DNA of 64,000 nt from Stercoripulliclostridium_A sp045535235 (lineage in GTDB: Bacteria > Bacillota > Clostridia > Christensenellales > DTU072). Every line of letters begins with the position of its first letter. The first letter of the stretch is position 1. The stretch covers positions 1 to 64,000 of the forward strand of contig JAZSLG010000071.1 in NCBI GenBank assembly GCA_045535235.1, written 5' to 3'. A program made the position numbers and the translations under genes. This document shows positions 48,155-58,737 of this stretch, piece after piece. The notes under the pieces were generated by a model. The model searched no databases. It was not told the origin of the DNA and worked only from the letters and a program-made list of their open reading frames with translations.

Positions 48155-49039
48155 TTAGCGCAGATATTTTCTAAAGAAATCTGCAGTAGTGTCGTTAGCC
48201 TTTTTGGACTCATCCCAATCCGGTTGCGTTACGTTGTAAACGTGGGCAAGTTTATTGGTTTGCTCCTCTTTTAGGAAATGTATCAACTGACAATCGGCGC
48301 CTGTTTGCTTGTATGATTCGTAACCTTTTAACGTTTGACCTTTCATAAAGTCTCCGTCACAAGTGATAAACAAAGAGGGTATAAGGTTGCATTTATCGGG
48401 GCGGAAGTCCACGAAGGGGAAAAGAGCGTGATCCTTTGCGTTTTTACCTAGCAAAGGAGTAAAGTAGCTCTTTACTACGGGCATGGTGGCAAGAGAGGAA
48501 ACGTAAAAGGCGGGACAAGTGTAACAAACGGCGTTAAATTTGGCTTTTAAGCTTATTCCTAAAGCGTTTTGCATTTCTTCGTCGGCGCAAAGATTTATCA
48601 TTAATGCGGTAAGATGTCCGCCGGCGCTATCGCCCGTGATAAATAGGTTGTTAACGTCTATTCCCAGTTCATCCGCGTTATCATATATATAATTAATAGC
48701 GTTTGCTACGTCGCTAATCTGTTCTTGCAGAGAGACCGCAGGTGTTAGTCTATAACTTATATTTGCGACCTTAAAACCGCGTTCGGCAAGATTCAGACAG
48801 TAAATTTTATTAAGCTCTTTGTCGCCGTAATACCATCCGCCACCGTGTACGTCAATAATAGTAGGGAGCTTTCCACAATCTTCGTTTGGCGAGTATACGT
48901 CAAACCTGTGGTAGTCGTCGCCGTCGTCTAGATAGGCGATATTGGTTTTTTCGGGTAGGGTAGGTACGCGCAAAGTTGCTATGCGTTTTTCATCCATAGG
49001 TTTAGTAATATTTTCCCAAAACCAAGTAAAAAGGCTCAT
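48155..49039 (-). CDS. alpha/beta-hydrolase esterase (HSL/BD-FAE-like)
   Basis: ATG 49039 is used because AAGGAG lies 7 nt upstream; a longer frame to 49063 has no such site. The 294-aa protein has the oxyanion-hole motif HGGGWYYG (65-72), the nucleophile in GDSAGGH (136-142, Ser138), and the acid and base near the C-terminus (HFLKEEQTNKLAHVYNV). It is a soluble carboxylesterase of the hormone-sensitive-lipase group; substrate unknown. It stands alone on the minus strand, divergent from the giant surface protein gene. Confidence 0.85.
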   Translation of the reverse strand: MSLFTWFWENITKPMDEKRIATLRVPTLPEKTNIAYLDDGDDYHRFDVYSPNEDCGKLPTIIDVHGGGWYYGDKELNKIYCLNLAERGFKVANISYRLTPAVSLQEQISDVANAINYIYDNADELGIDVNNLFITGDSAGGHLTALMINLCADEEMQNALGISLKAKFNAVCYTCPAFYVSSLATMPVVKSYFTPLLGKNAKDHALFPFVDFRPDKCNLIPSLFITCDGDFMKGQTLKGYESYKQTGADCQLIHFLKEEQTNKLAHVYNVTQPDWDESKKANDTTADFFRKYLR

Positions 49040-49063
49040 AAAAACTCCTTTTCCGTATCCCAA

Positions 49064-49437
49064 GCTACAAAATAATTGTTTTTATATGGATTACGATTTT
49101 TATTATTACAAATATTATATCACATGGCTGTAACTGCTACAAGACCCCAAATTTACGAGTTTCAAAATTTTTTGCTTTATCGATTATCATCGCATGGTAC
49201 GCCGACGTTTTGCGTCGTTACAAGAGTGAAAAAGCATCCCATAAATCTTTTCCTTGGGGTGTGGACCCTCTTGAAACACAACATATTGTTCGCGCGCGTT
49301 TGCCTGCACGGTAATATTTTAGTAAAATCGCGCGTAATATGTAGCGCAATAGCGCGCGTATGTGTTACAATGTTACCGACAAAGGGGATAGTGTTCCCTA
49401 TTTTCCTACGCGTGCGTAGGCATAAATAAAATATTAT
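49064..49437. other. intergenic region with CG-rich palindromes
   Basis: 374 bases without a gene. It contains several CG-alternating inverted repeats, such as CGCGCGC (about 49290), GCGCGTAATATGTAGCGC (near 49330), AGCGCGCG (near 49350) and the near-perfect palindrome CCTACGC-GT-GCGTAGG (49405-49420). An extended -10 TGTGTTACAAT ends at 49371. This CG content contrasts with the AT-rich neighbourhood and may be a regulatory or Z-DNA-like region for the giant gene to the right. Confidence 0.45.
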
Positions 49438-49452
49438 ATGACGGAAAGTGTA

Positions 49453-52400
49453 ATGATGCCGGTTAGAAAAATAAAAATTAACAAATTAGTTACCATTCTT
49501 TTTGCTCTACTGATTACTTTATCGGTGGTTGCTTGTTTAACTTTTGCTTCTTTTGGAGGAGGGGAGGTCGCTCTTGCTGCGAACGATAGTACCGGTTCCT
49601 CTGTGAATAACGCAACTATTAGCGGTTACGACCAAATGGTTGAGACCGGCGCAAGCATTACGCTAAACGCAAACGCTGTGGAAACTGCCTACGCTCCCGA
49701 CCTAGCCATTGCGGTTGCCGAGGCAAGAATGGAGTCGGTAATCACTCTTAGCGGGGACTTGTGGAAGGCGGTTCAAAGCGGAAGAATAACCGCCACGTTG
49801 TATGCAAATGGATTTAACACTTACACGACCGTAAAGGGAACGGCTGGACAAAAGGAAGCCGGTTACGTCGTAAAAGGCGCTCTTAGTGGTAGTGGAAAGT
49901 TCTCCACGGCAAATACTACCTACGAGGATAAAGCTCTAACGGAAAAAACTTTACTTAACGCCGAAGACGGTAATCAAATTATAATCGAATACTATGCCAC
50001 TCACACCGCGATAGACTCCAAGAACACCCTTGGCGAGTTGATAGCAGAGTCTAGCGTAGAAGGAGAGATGGAATTTGTTCTAGCGCTGGAGTTTGAGGAA
50101 GTTGTAGTAACCATAGCTTCTTCCGCCGGTGGTGTAGTAAAGGATGCAAAAGATGAAAGCATAGACTATACCGCGGGTGAAAAGCAAATATCGTTTGGCT
50201 TTGGAGATAGTATTAAATTTACTGCTATTCCCGATGACGGCAACTACTTTATGGGTTGGAAAAATCTATCCGCTAGCGAAAACCTCCCCGGTACCGTTTT
50301 AGACTTTGGCTATGCCGTAGATATTCCTAGTGGAGAAAGTCCTGCTTATAGCGCACAATTCCAACAAATAACCGTTGCGAAACAAGACGAATACATTTAT
50401 TCCGGTACACCCACTGGTCCCGTAGTAAGGGCCGCTGCTTATACGGGCGTTTACTATTTGTCGCACAACTATACCGGAACTACCGTTTCTGGCGAGACGG
50501 TTGATTTCAAGTCCGAAGGCGCCCAAGATATCGTTTCCGCACCTATTCGTGCCGGTTCGTTTAATTATACTTGTGAGTTCTACTATCGCGTTTCGGTAGA
50601 AGGCGGTTATACCAAGGGAGAACGCATCGGCGGTGTTTCTATTGACTTTGAAATTAAGAAAAATACCCCGATTGTGACGCGTGGCGAGGATAATGCAAGC
50701 AGTGTTACTCTTAGCTTTGGCGACAACTTGGACGACCTCGATTTGTCCTATTCGGCAACCAACTCCATTGATACGTTGGTACGTTTGAGTGGTGTTTTGG
50801 AGGTCTATCTCGGAGAGGAAAAAGTAGACGTTAGCAAGCTTTTGCCAATGAGTGAAAGCGGTACCGATTACACTTTGCGTTTTACTCCTACCGACCTTAA
50901 TAACTACAACGTTTTGAATACCCCCTTTAAGATTTATGTTAAAGACGATATAGCTGGTTCGGGAACGAATATTGAAGAAGGAAAAAGAGATTATACAATC
51001 AGCAAGCAAATCGCTACCGCAACCGACGTTCAAGAGGGAGTACAAACAAACTTTGCAAGTCTTACCGTGCCGGAAGGCGGGGAGTTAATCAAAGTTTCGT
51101 TGCGTGCTAACATGAAAGATGAAAGTGGACAATTCTTCTTTATCGGTTGGAGAATAGGTCTTTCACGCGACGGCTCGTTTAGCGAGAACTCTTACGATTA
51201 TACCTATTTGAACTCGGGTAAAGTTAACCGTGGCGCAGATGGAGCGATAGAGTCTATAAGCGGTCTAGAATACGACTATTACCTACCGCACTATTCCAAT
51301 TTAACCGATGCAGAAATGGCAAAATATACGCACGCTATTTTCCAAGCGGTCTTTATTATGGACACCACTTGTAGCGCAAATACCATAAACAAGCCTTACG
51401 TTGGTTCTCCTTCCTATACTACTCCTACTTTTATACCTGAATCGGCTTATTATTCGTTTGGACACAGCACGCCTTTATATTACTATGCCGACAACAAAGA
51501 CGTTGGTGTTACGGGTGCGCCATCCGCAATAGGTGAGCATGAGTTAAGGTACAACATTATCAACCATGCGGTTGACGATACCATAGTAGACGTAAGAGTT
51601 ATTAAATACAACATAACTATTGGTGTATTGGTCGCTGAAATAGACGAGCGCAATTCCATTGTTAACGGTGGCTACGATAAGAGTAGCGGTTGGGCAAGAC
51701 AAATGTATTACAATTTGAAAGTTGACGGACTACTTAGCAAGGGTGCGGAAGCTTACTACTATTCTACCGATAACGGTGAAAACTGGACTAAGATTGTAGG
51801 TACGATTGCTGATTCTACCGGATGTAACCTTTCTTTCGTCACCCCCGAAGTGGTTAACGATACCCAAGTACGCAGTTACATATTTATTGCTACCCACGAA
51901 ACGAACGGTATGTCCACTATTTTGGGTGGAAAAGAATATAAAGTAGTTGCTGGTGTAGCTACTCATACTCTTGCCAAAATAGATACCGTTAATCCCTCTC
52001 TCACCTATGTGACGGAAACCACAGGTCTAAACGGTGCTTGGACCTCTTCTGCCGTTGAATATTCTGCTTTAGCAAATTATGGTGGAAGCGGTGCCGTTAT
52101 GGAGGTATGTTACGTTAACAAGTCTAGCACCTTCGTAATGGTTGATAGTAATATATCCATTAAAAAAGGTGACGAACAAATCAATACGTCGAATGAAGCC
52201 GTAAACTTTAGTATTAACACTCAATATAGCGGTAACGTTAAAATTAGAATTAGAACGGGTACGGGATTAACTTTTGAAGTAGGCAACCTTTACGAAGTTA
52301 ACATTGATATGACTCCTCCCGTTTTTAGTCCCTTTGAAAAGGACCACGTTGCTACTACCGCACAAGGTTGGATTGGTGAAAATACTCAAGTAACCTTTAC

Positions 52401-55400
52401 TATCACTAACGAGGGTGGTTCACCCCTTGTTAAGCCCACGGCTAAAGACAATAAAGGCAACACCGTGGATGTTGTTTCTGTTGGCGGCGGAAAGTATATG
52501 ATAGTACTAAGCAACTCTCTCGAATACGTAATAGTTGCTTGTGACGAAGCCGGTAACACAAGACAAGCAACTATACAAGAAAAAATAGACGTCGAAGACG
52601 TTGTTTATACCTTTGACGAAGAAAGCTTTCTTGGAAGTGAAATAGTCGAAGAAGGCGAAGAAAGATGGGCCAAAAACGGATCCAAGGTCATTTTGAACGT
52701 TAATATGGGTGCAAGTGGCGCAAGACTACGTTGCTCTGTCGATAACGGCTCATATCAACCCGTAACCGAATTTACCGGTGGTGAAATTGGAGCTATTACC
52801 AAAAGTGTTACCTTGGAGTATGAAATTCCTTATTCAGCTAGCGCTAAAACTTACGCATTCCAAATTGAAACGGGAACGGGTGAAATTATAAACGTACCTT
52901 TTGGTGAAGTAAAATTCGATATTGAAGCACCGGTATTTACCCTTTTGACCGATTTGAGTTCGTATCAAGGAGCGAGATGGACCTCAACCGCTATTAACGC
53001 AGAGTTTACTGCAGTTGACGACCAAGGAGCTATTAATTCCGGTATCGCCGAGGACGGCGTTAGCGTAGATAACGGTGGAAGTATTGATCACCAAGATGGC
53101 AAGTACGTACTCAAGATTGATAAATGTACCGAGTTTACCATAACGATAAAAGACCGTGCAGGTAACTTTATCGAAGTGATAATCCAAGCAAACGTAGATA
53201 CCGTTTCTCCCACCATGACCCTTAAGGCTTATATTGGTGGCGGTAATCCTAACGACGTGGAAGAAGAGGTAGACGAGCCCTACGAGGATGAAAACAGCAA
53301 TGGTATATACGACGAAGGGGAAGCCTTTACCGATAAAAATAATAACGGAAAAAGAGACACCGCCGAAGATTTTGAGGAGTATGACTTTGAAAATTGGATA
53401 ACCAAAGAAAAGTATTCTGAGCCTTGGCTAAGATTGGAGTTTACCATTAATCTTACCGCATCCGGCTCCAAGCTAGAGTACTCCAACGACAACGGCAACA
53501 CTTGGAAAGCATTAACTCCCACTTATACTCCTCCTAAGGACAAGATAGAAAGTACCATTTCAGCTCGTACTTATATTAAAGATGAGCAAAACAAGAAATA
53601 TATGTTCCGTTTGGCAACGGGCTCCGGCAAATACGTATTGTACGAGTCCGGAAAAGAGCTATTCGTCAAGATTGACTCTACGGCTCCCTCTCTTCGTTCC
53701 GAAACCTTTAGGGTAGGCAATAACGCCAACTTTGACCTAAAGAACGTATGGGTAAACCAAGACGGACAATACAGAATAATGCTACAAGACAGTTTGACCG
53801 GCTCCGGTGTAAACGTCAGTAGCGTCGTTCTAAAAGAATATCCTCTTGATGCTAGTGACGAGGCTATCTTAAAGAATGAAATTACCGCGATAGATAACAC
53901 AATGAGTCAATCGGGCGACTATTTCATTTTTAACATGACGGAAGCAAAGAAATATCGTTTGTTCTTTAGTGATATGGCAGGAAACGTATACAAAGGCGAT
54001 ATTTTCATTCCCCATATCGATAAGACCGAAGGCTTTAGTTTAACCATAAAAGCAAGTAAATACAATAGCTCCGGAATTGGTAACGAGCTAACTGCTAACG
54101 ATTGGTTAAACGCTAACGATTACGTTCTTTTCATAGGAACGCCCACGTTTAGTAACGGTAGTGGTTTTGGCCCCAGCGGTGGTGAAATGCAATTCTCCAT
54201 AGACGGTGGCGTTACCTATCAAAGTGCTAGGACGATAAACGGAGACGAAGTATCGGTAATCAAAAACTTTGCAAACCAATACGAAATGACGGTTAGAGCC
54301 GAGCAATACTATACCTACAAATTTAGGCTAGTAACCGGTGCGGGAGTAGAGTACGTTTACAATACCGAGTTTACCGTTCGCAAGGACAACACGTCTCCCC
54401 AAGTTTCCTCCACGCTCACCTATCAAACCGGTGGCGAGTATCTTGGAGAGTGGACCACTAAGAATTTGCGCTTCACAGTGAGCGTAACCGTAGGTGCTTC
54501 GGGCGGAACGTTGTATTACGGTATTGGCGAAACTGCCGATAGTGCAACTTGGACGGCAATAGAAGAGCTACCCAAAAACGCGGGTTATATTAATCCAATA
54601 GCTTACGATTTGGTAAGCTCCACTAACGGAAACTATTTCTTCAAAGTGGAAAGCGGACGCCCCAACGTATCCGTCGTTACTTTGGACGCACACGTAGTAA
54701 AACTTGATAATACTGCTATCGCAGTTGAATCCGTTGCTACAAGAGTGGAGGATGGCATAGCGGTAACCAGTGGTAGTTGGGTTGACGGAGATACCGATAT
54801 GTATCCTAACGTTATAACGATAGGCGAAAGCGGAGTATCTGCAGTATACGTTAAGAGTAACGCCGGCTCCGGTTACGGCGAATACGTGGAAGTAACCTCG
54901 GCTAATTATATAATCGAACTAAGGGAAAACACCACTTCCTTAATCGCTTACGTATTCAAAGTAGTATCTCAAAGCGGTATGGAAGCCGAAACCGAGGAAT
55001 TCGTTATTGGTTACGATAACGTTTCACCCGAGTTTAGCTACAACTTGGGTGGTAGTAAACTCCCCGTAGGAAACCTCTATCAAGACTGGTATATTAGCGA
55101 TATTCAAATATCGGTTATGATGGCAAACGCCGTAAATTCCGGTTATCAAATTTACTATTCCTATAGGGATAACGTAGAGAACGCCCTTTCTTCCGATTGG
55201 ATAGCCGTTCAAGATAGCTTTATTCTTACCGATAACGCCGTTCAAGGCGGACTAGACCGTTACTATACAATAAAAGCGGTTTCCGGTAGCGGTAAGGAAG
55301 TAGTAAAAGACGAGGTATATCTACCAATAGATACCTACTTGTACGAAGCAAGCGTAAATTGCTTTGTTGGCGATAAAAAGAGCGATGGTGCTCACGAATA

Positions 55401-58400
55401 CGCCGAAGTTACCGGCACTGGTGAGTACAATAGGGGAAGTAGCGTAACGCTAGCGATAACTCCTAACGCTACTTACGTATTTAAGTCCATAACGGAAATA
55501 GTGGGTGAGGATGCTCCCAATATAATATTCGACTCCGCTTACGACGCTACTGCAACGGCAACGGAAAGCAGAGTTTACGTAATTGGCTCCAAAGACGTTA
55601 CTTTGGAAGTCACGTTCTACAAAGAGGTTAACGTAGAGTACGGTGTTGACGTAGTAGAAGGTGTGGAAGTAGATGCAAGCGCATTATTGCGTCAAAGTCT
55701 ACAATCGGGCGAGATAAAAGAAGTTCCCGTCAAAGCAACGGAAGACGACTTTGATGCCTTCTTTATTCCCCTTTACGATATTATTGCTATTACCTACGAA
55801 AAAGATGGTGAAGTTTTCAATAGGGCAAATGCGATTAAGGAAATGGGAGAATACGAAATTAACGTTGCAAGCGTTAATGAAAACTATGTGATAGTAAACG
55901 GTACTCAAAGAATGGTAGTCGTTTACTTTGAAAACAACGGAACGATAATAGACCCCTACTTGGTATACGATCTTAACGACTTCTATTATATAGACGAATA
56001 TATGCACTACGAAACTGGCTACGACGTACTCGATCCTAGGGCGTATATAATGGAAAATTTACCGGAGAACGAAAGGATAGATAGAAGAAACGCTTACTTT
56101 AAGCAAGTTGCCGACATAGTGTTAACTGCATCCTTTGTTCCCAACGGAGACGTAGGAGAGGGATATACCAACGAGTTTAGCGGAAGCTACGATGGCAACG
56201 GTTATACCATTAGTTATAATCCCAATTCCGCTTTCGTAACTAAAGGAGACTTCGGTTTGTTCCTCAATATTAGCGGTGGCGCATCCATTACTAATTTGGG
56301 CGTAAGATACAACGTCAGCGTGGAAAATGCTAACGGTGCAAACGTAGGTTTGCTAGTAGCTAACGCGACTACCGGCGGTATCTCCTCCGTTTACGTAATA
56401 GGTAACGTCTACGTTGCTAATAGCAAGAACGTTCAAGTCGGTGGGTTTGCAGGTAGCCTTCAAGCAGGAAGCTTAATATCCGAATCTTTTGCCGACGTTA
56501 CGATTTCCGTTGGCAACTCAGGCGGATACTTTGGTGGTTTCGTTGGCTATGCTAACGCATCCTATACCGCAAACGTATATACCATATCGAGAATAACCCT
56601 AAGTAACTGTGAAAAATATTCCGTAACAGCTCCTTCGGGTACCGAATTTGCCTATGCAGGTGCAGTTCTTGGTTACATAGAGAATTTGGAGGGCGCAGGT
56701 AATCCCCCAAAACAAGGTAACGAAAGCTACTACCTTGATAGCAATATTAGTTACGACGGCTCCATTGAAAAAGGTTTGTCACTCGGTAACCGCAATACGT
56801 TTGGACAATACAATAGTTTGAGACACGCGGGCGCGAATATTGATATGTTTGCAAGTAACGACGAAACCTCGGCTAGCGGTGTAAAGATTATTGAGCTTGC
56901 TCACAAGACGTTAACCGTAAAACAACTTGTCAATATTAGGATTGTCGAAATTAAAGCTAATGCAAACATGGAAGGCGATGGTACTACCGATAGTCCTTTC
57001 TTGGTAGACTCACAAGAAAAATTGGCATACGTAGAAACCTTCCCATGGGCGGTATTTAAGCAAACTGCCGATATCACTCTTAACGAAGAGCAAGGAGCAG
57101 TAGTATTTGCGGATAATATACCCTTCGTTGGAGTATACGACGGAGATAATCACGTTATAGTAGGCGCTTCCGTAGAAAGTTCCACTGCAGTATACGGCGG
57201 AATTTTTGGTGTAGTAAGCGGAACGATAAAGAACCTTAAAGTTATTAACGTCGCATTCAATTACGGCGGAGATAACGAGCTTTATGCCGGTGGCTTGGTA
57301 GGTGTTTTGGAAGGCGGTTCTATCCAAAACGTGGTTGTAACCGGTACTTTGGAAATAAATAGTTCTGCAAAAGTAATCTATGCAGGCGGTTTGGTCGGCG
57401 TTATGATAGACGGTAACGTGGATAATTCCATTAGTATGGTAAACGTAACCGCACACGGTGTAAACGTTGTAATTGGTGGCGTAGTTGCCCAAGTACAAGG
57501 AAAGGCTTACTTACAAAACGTGGTCAACCTTTCGGCAATAAGCACGCGTTACGAAGAAAAAGCCAACGTAGGGTCTACGCTAGGCTCGGCAAATAGTAAC
57601 GAAGCAGTACTCCAAAGCGTATATCACTTGGTACAAAACGCCTATGCGAACGATAAGATAATTTCTTCCGCAATAGGTTACGATAGCGGTGCAACGCAAG
57701 AAGACGTCGTTGCCAAGACCTATCAAGGAATAATGGAAACCGTAGTATCTATCGGCGTAGTTCAAGAGGTAGTTGGTACGCTCTATCCCTTTGAGGGTAA
57801 GGGTACCAAATTAGACCCCTTCCAAATTGATAGTTACGCTAAGTTAGAGCTGGTAGGTAACTATATGTACGCAAGCTTTATACTAACCGATAACGTCGTA
57901 ATTGGCGACTGGAACGACGACGGTAAGCTAGACTTTGCAGACGACTACGATTACGACTATGAGGTAATTGGCAAGGGCGCAACCTTTACCGGTTCGTTTG
58001 ACGGCGACGGTTATTCCATTATTGGATTAAGCGATAGCTTGTTTGCAGTAAATGCCGGTGCAATAAGCGACTTAACGCTAAACCTTAATTATAAGATATA
58101 CGCGAGCGAGAACGATATTCCCGAGGAGGACAAAGTATACGATGCTACTACCGGTAAAGAGTATACCTCCTCCAAAGTAGCAAGGATGGGCGAAGAAATA
58201 TTGTTCGGCGCACTCGCTAAGGTAAATACCGCAAGTGGTAGTCTAATCCGCCTATCGGTATCGGGTGATATCTACGTTCGTACTAAGGGCAATACCAAAG
58301 TGACGCTTGGCGGTTTGGTAGGCTTAGATATGGGCGGACAAATAGCAGCATCACGCGTTAGTGCAAATCTATCCGTTCGCGCTAACCAAATGGTAGTTGG

Positions 58401-58632
58401 CGGTATCGTTGGCGAAATCAAGTACGGCGACCGCGCTCTTGTACAAATTGCTACCAACCGTATATTGATTGATAGTGGTATTGATTTGGGCGGTGGCGTA
58501 GTAATAGCCGGTGCATTCGTGGGAAGAATAGGGGTAAGCAGTAGTTACCTACCCTCCTACGGAACGGCTACCGAGGTAATAATAAACGGAGTATCACAAG
58601 GCAATACCTGCTACGTTGGACTCTCCAAGTAA
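49453..58632 (+). CDS. giant exported repeat protein (surface adhesin-like)
   Basis: About 3060 aa. ATG 49453 has GGAAAG 6 nt upstream; ATG 49438 has none, so the start is uncertain by 5 codons. A signal peptide ends ALA-AND (~40). Then follow: an InlB-like repeat (CTIASSAGGVVKD-type, near 220-278); many bacterial Ig-like units with the refrain VDTVSPTMTL / DMTPPVF (~850-1700); an EF-hand-like segment DENSNGIYDEGE then FTDKNNNGKRD (~1280-1310); and GLUG-type repeats such as YAGGLVGVLEGGSIQNVVV (~2590-2700) and GSFDGDGYSI. No LPXTG or membrane anchor ends it. It is probably a Ca-stabilised adhesin or scaffold. The next giant gene starts 105 nt downstream. Confidence 0.8.
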   Translation: MMPVRKIKINKLVTILFALLITLSVVACLTFASFGGGEVALAANDSTGSSVNNATISGYDQMVETGASITLNANAVETAYAPDLAIAVAEARMESVITLSGDLWKAVQSGRITATLYANGFNTYTTVKGTAGQKEAGYVVKGALSGSGKFSTANTTYEDKALTEKTLLNAEDGNQIIIEYYATHTAIDSKNTLGELIAESSVEGEMEFVLALEFEEVVVTIASSAGGVVKDAKDESIDYTAGEKQISFGFGDSIKFTAIPDDGNYFMGWKNLSASENLPGTVLDFGYAVDIPSGESPAYSAQFQQITVAKQDEYIYSGTPTGPVVRAAAYTGVYYLSHNYTGTTVSGETVDFKSEGAQDIVSAPIRAGSFNYTCEFYYRVSVEGGYTKGERIGGVSIDFEIKKNTPIVTRGEDNASSVTLSFGDNLDDLDLSYSATNSIDTLVRLSGVLEVYLGEEKVDVSKLLPMSESGTDYTLRFTPTDLNNYNVLNTPFKIYVKDDIAGSGTNIEEGKRDYTISKQIATATDVQEGVQTNFASLTVPEGGELIKVSLRANMKDESGQFFFIGWRIGLSRDGSFSENSYDYTYLNSGKVNRGADGAIESISGLEYDYYLPHYSNLTDAEMAKYTHAIFQAVFIMDTTCSANTINKPYVGSPSYTTPTFIPESAYYSFGHSTPLYYYADNKDVGVTGAPSAIGEHELRYNIINHAVDDTIVDVRVIKYNITIGVLVAEIDERNSIVNGGYDKSSGWARQMYYNLKVDGLLSKGAEAYYYSTDNGENWTKIVGTIADSTGCNLSFVTPEVVNDTQVRSYIFIATHETNGMSTILGGKEYKVVAGVATHTLAKIDTVNPSLTYVTETTGLNGAWTSSAVEYSALANYGGSGAVMEVCYVNKSSTFVMVDSNISIKKGDEQINTSNEAVNFSINTQYSGNVKIRIRTGTGLTFEVGNLYEVNIDMTPPVFSPFEKDHVATTAQGWIGENTQVTFTITNEGGSPLVKPTAKDNKGNTVDVVSVGGGKYMIVLSNSLEYVIVACDEAGNTRQATIQEKIDVEDVVYTFDEESFLGSEIVEEGEERWAKNGSKVILNVNMGASGARLRCSVDNGSYQPVTEFTGGEIGAITKSVTLEYEIPYSASAKTYAFQIETGTGEIINVPFGEVKFDIEAPVFTLLTDLSSYQGARWTSTAINAEFTAVDDQGAINSGIAEDGVSVDNGGSIDHQDGKYVLKIDKCTEFTITIKDRAGNFIEVIIQANVDTVSPTMTLKAYIGGGNPNDVEEEVDEPYEDENSNGIYDEGEAFTDKNNNGKRDTAEDFEEYDFENWITKEKYSEPWLRLEFTINLTASGSKLEYSNDNGNTWKALTPTYTPPKDKIESTISARTYIKDEQNKKYMFRLATGSGKYVLYESGKELFVKIDSTAPSLRSETFRVGNNANFDLKNVWVNQDGQYRIMLQDSLTGSGVNVSSVVLKEYPLDASDEAILKNEITAIDNTMSQSGDYFIFNMTEAKKYRLFFSDMAGNVYKGDIFIPHIDKTEGFSLTIKASKYNSSGIGNELTANDWLNANDYVLFIGTPTFSNGSGFGPSGGEMQFSIDGGVTYQSARTINGDEVSVIKNFANQYEMTVRAEQYYTYKFRLVTGAGVEYVYNTEFTVRKDNTSPQVSSTLTYQTGGEYLGEWTTKNLRFTVSVTVGASGGTLYYGIGETADSATWTAIEELPKNAGYINPIAYDLVSSTNGNYFFKVESGRPNVSVVTLDAHVVKLDNTAIAVESVATRVEDGIAVTSGSWVDGDTDMYPNVITIGESGVSAVYVKSNAGSGYGEYVEVTSANYIIELRENTTSLIAYVFKVVSQSGMEAETEEFVIGYDNVSPEFSYNLGGSKLPVGNLYQDWYISDIQISVMMANAVNSGYQIYYSYRDNVENALSSDWIAVQDSFILTDNAVQGGLDRYYTIKAVSGSGKEVVKDEVYLPIDTYLYEASVNCFVGDKKSDGAHEYAEVTGTGEYNRGSSVTLAITPNATYVFKSITEIVGEDAPNIIFDSAYDATATATESRVYVIGSKDVTLEVTFYKEVNVEYGVDVVEGVEVDASALLRQSLQSGEIKEVPVKATEDDFDAFFIPLYDIIAITYEKDGEVFNRANAIKEMGEYEINVASVNENYVIVNGTQRMVVVYFENNGTIIDPYLVYDLNDFYYIDEYMHYETGYDVLDPRAYIMENLPENERIDRRNAYFKQVADIVLTASFVPNGDVGEGYTNEFSGSYDGNGYTISYNPNSAFVTKGDFGLFLNISGGASITNLGVRYNVSVENANGANVGLLVANATTGGISSVYVIGNVYVANSKNVQVGGFAGSLQAGSLISESFADVTISVGNSGGYFGGFVGYANASYTANVYTISRITLSNCEKYSVTAPSGTEFAYAGAVLGYIENLEGAGNPPKQGNESYYLDSNISYDGSIEKGLSLGNRNTFGQYNSLRHAGANIDMFASNDETSASGVKIIELAHKTLTVKQLVNIRIVEIKANANMEGDGTTDSPFLVDSQEKLAYVETFPWAVFKQTADITLNEEQGAVVFADNIPFVGVYDGDNHVIVGASVESSTAVYGGIFGVVSGTIKNLKVINVAFNYGGDNELYAGGLVGVLEGGSIQNVVVTGTLEINSSAKVIYAGGLVGVMIDGNVDNSISMVNVTAHGVNVVIGGVVAQVQGKAYLQNVVNLSAISTRYEEKANVGSTLGSANSNEAVLQSVYHLVQNAYANDKIISSAIGYDSGATQEDVVAKTYQGIMETVVSIGVVQEVVGTLYPFEGKGTKLDPFQIDSYAKLELVGNYMYASFILTDNVVIGDWNDDGKLDFADDYDYDYEVIGKGATFTGSFDGDGYSIIGLSDSLFAVNAGAISDLTLNLNYKIYASENDIPEEDKVYDATTGKEYTSSKVARMGEEILFGALAKVNTASGSLIRLSVSGDIYVRTKGNTKVTLGGLVGLDMGGQIAASRVSANLSVRANQMVVGGIVGEIKYGDRALVQIATNRILIDSGIDLGGGVVIAGAFVGRIGVSSSYLPSYGTATEVIINGVSQGNTCYVGLSK

Positions 58633-58737
58633 AAAGTAGTAAACGAAAACAAAGTGTTTAACACGAAAATAATAACCAAATAACCAAAAACAAAAGAACA
58701 AAACAAGAAATATTGTAAACTCGTAGAGAGGTAAAAT

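Noticed and set aside
49438..49452. upstream ATG as start of the giant surface gene
   Set aside because: No ribosome site precedes 49438, while ATG 49453 has GGAAAG at a good distance; the difference is 5 codons and remains uncertain.
50299..51045. 248-aa minus-strand frame
   Set aside because: Antisense to the giant surface protein gene; no ribosome site and no recognisable domain.
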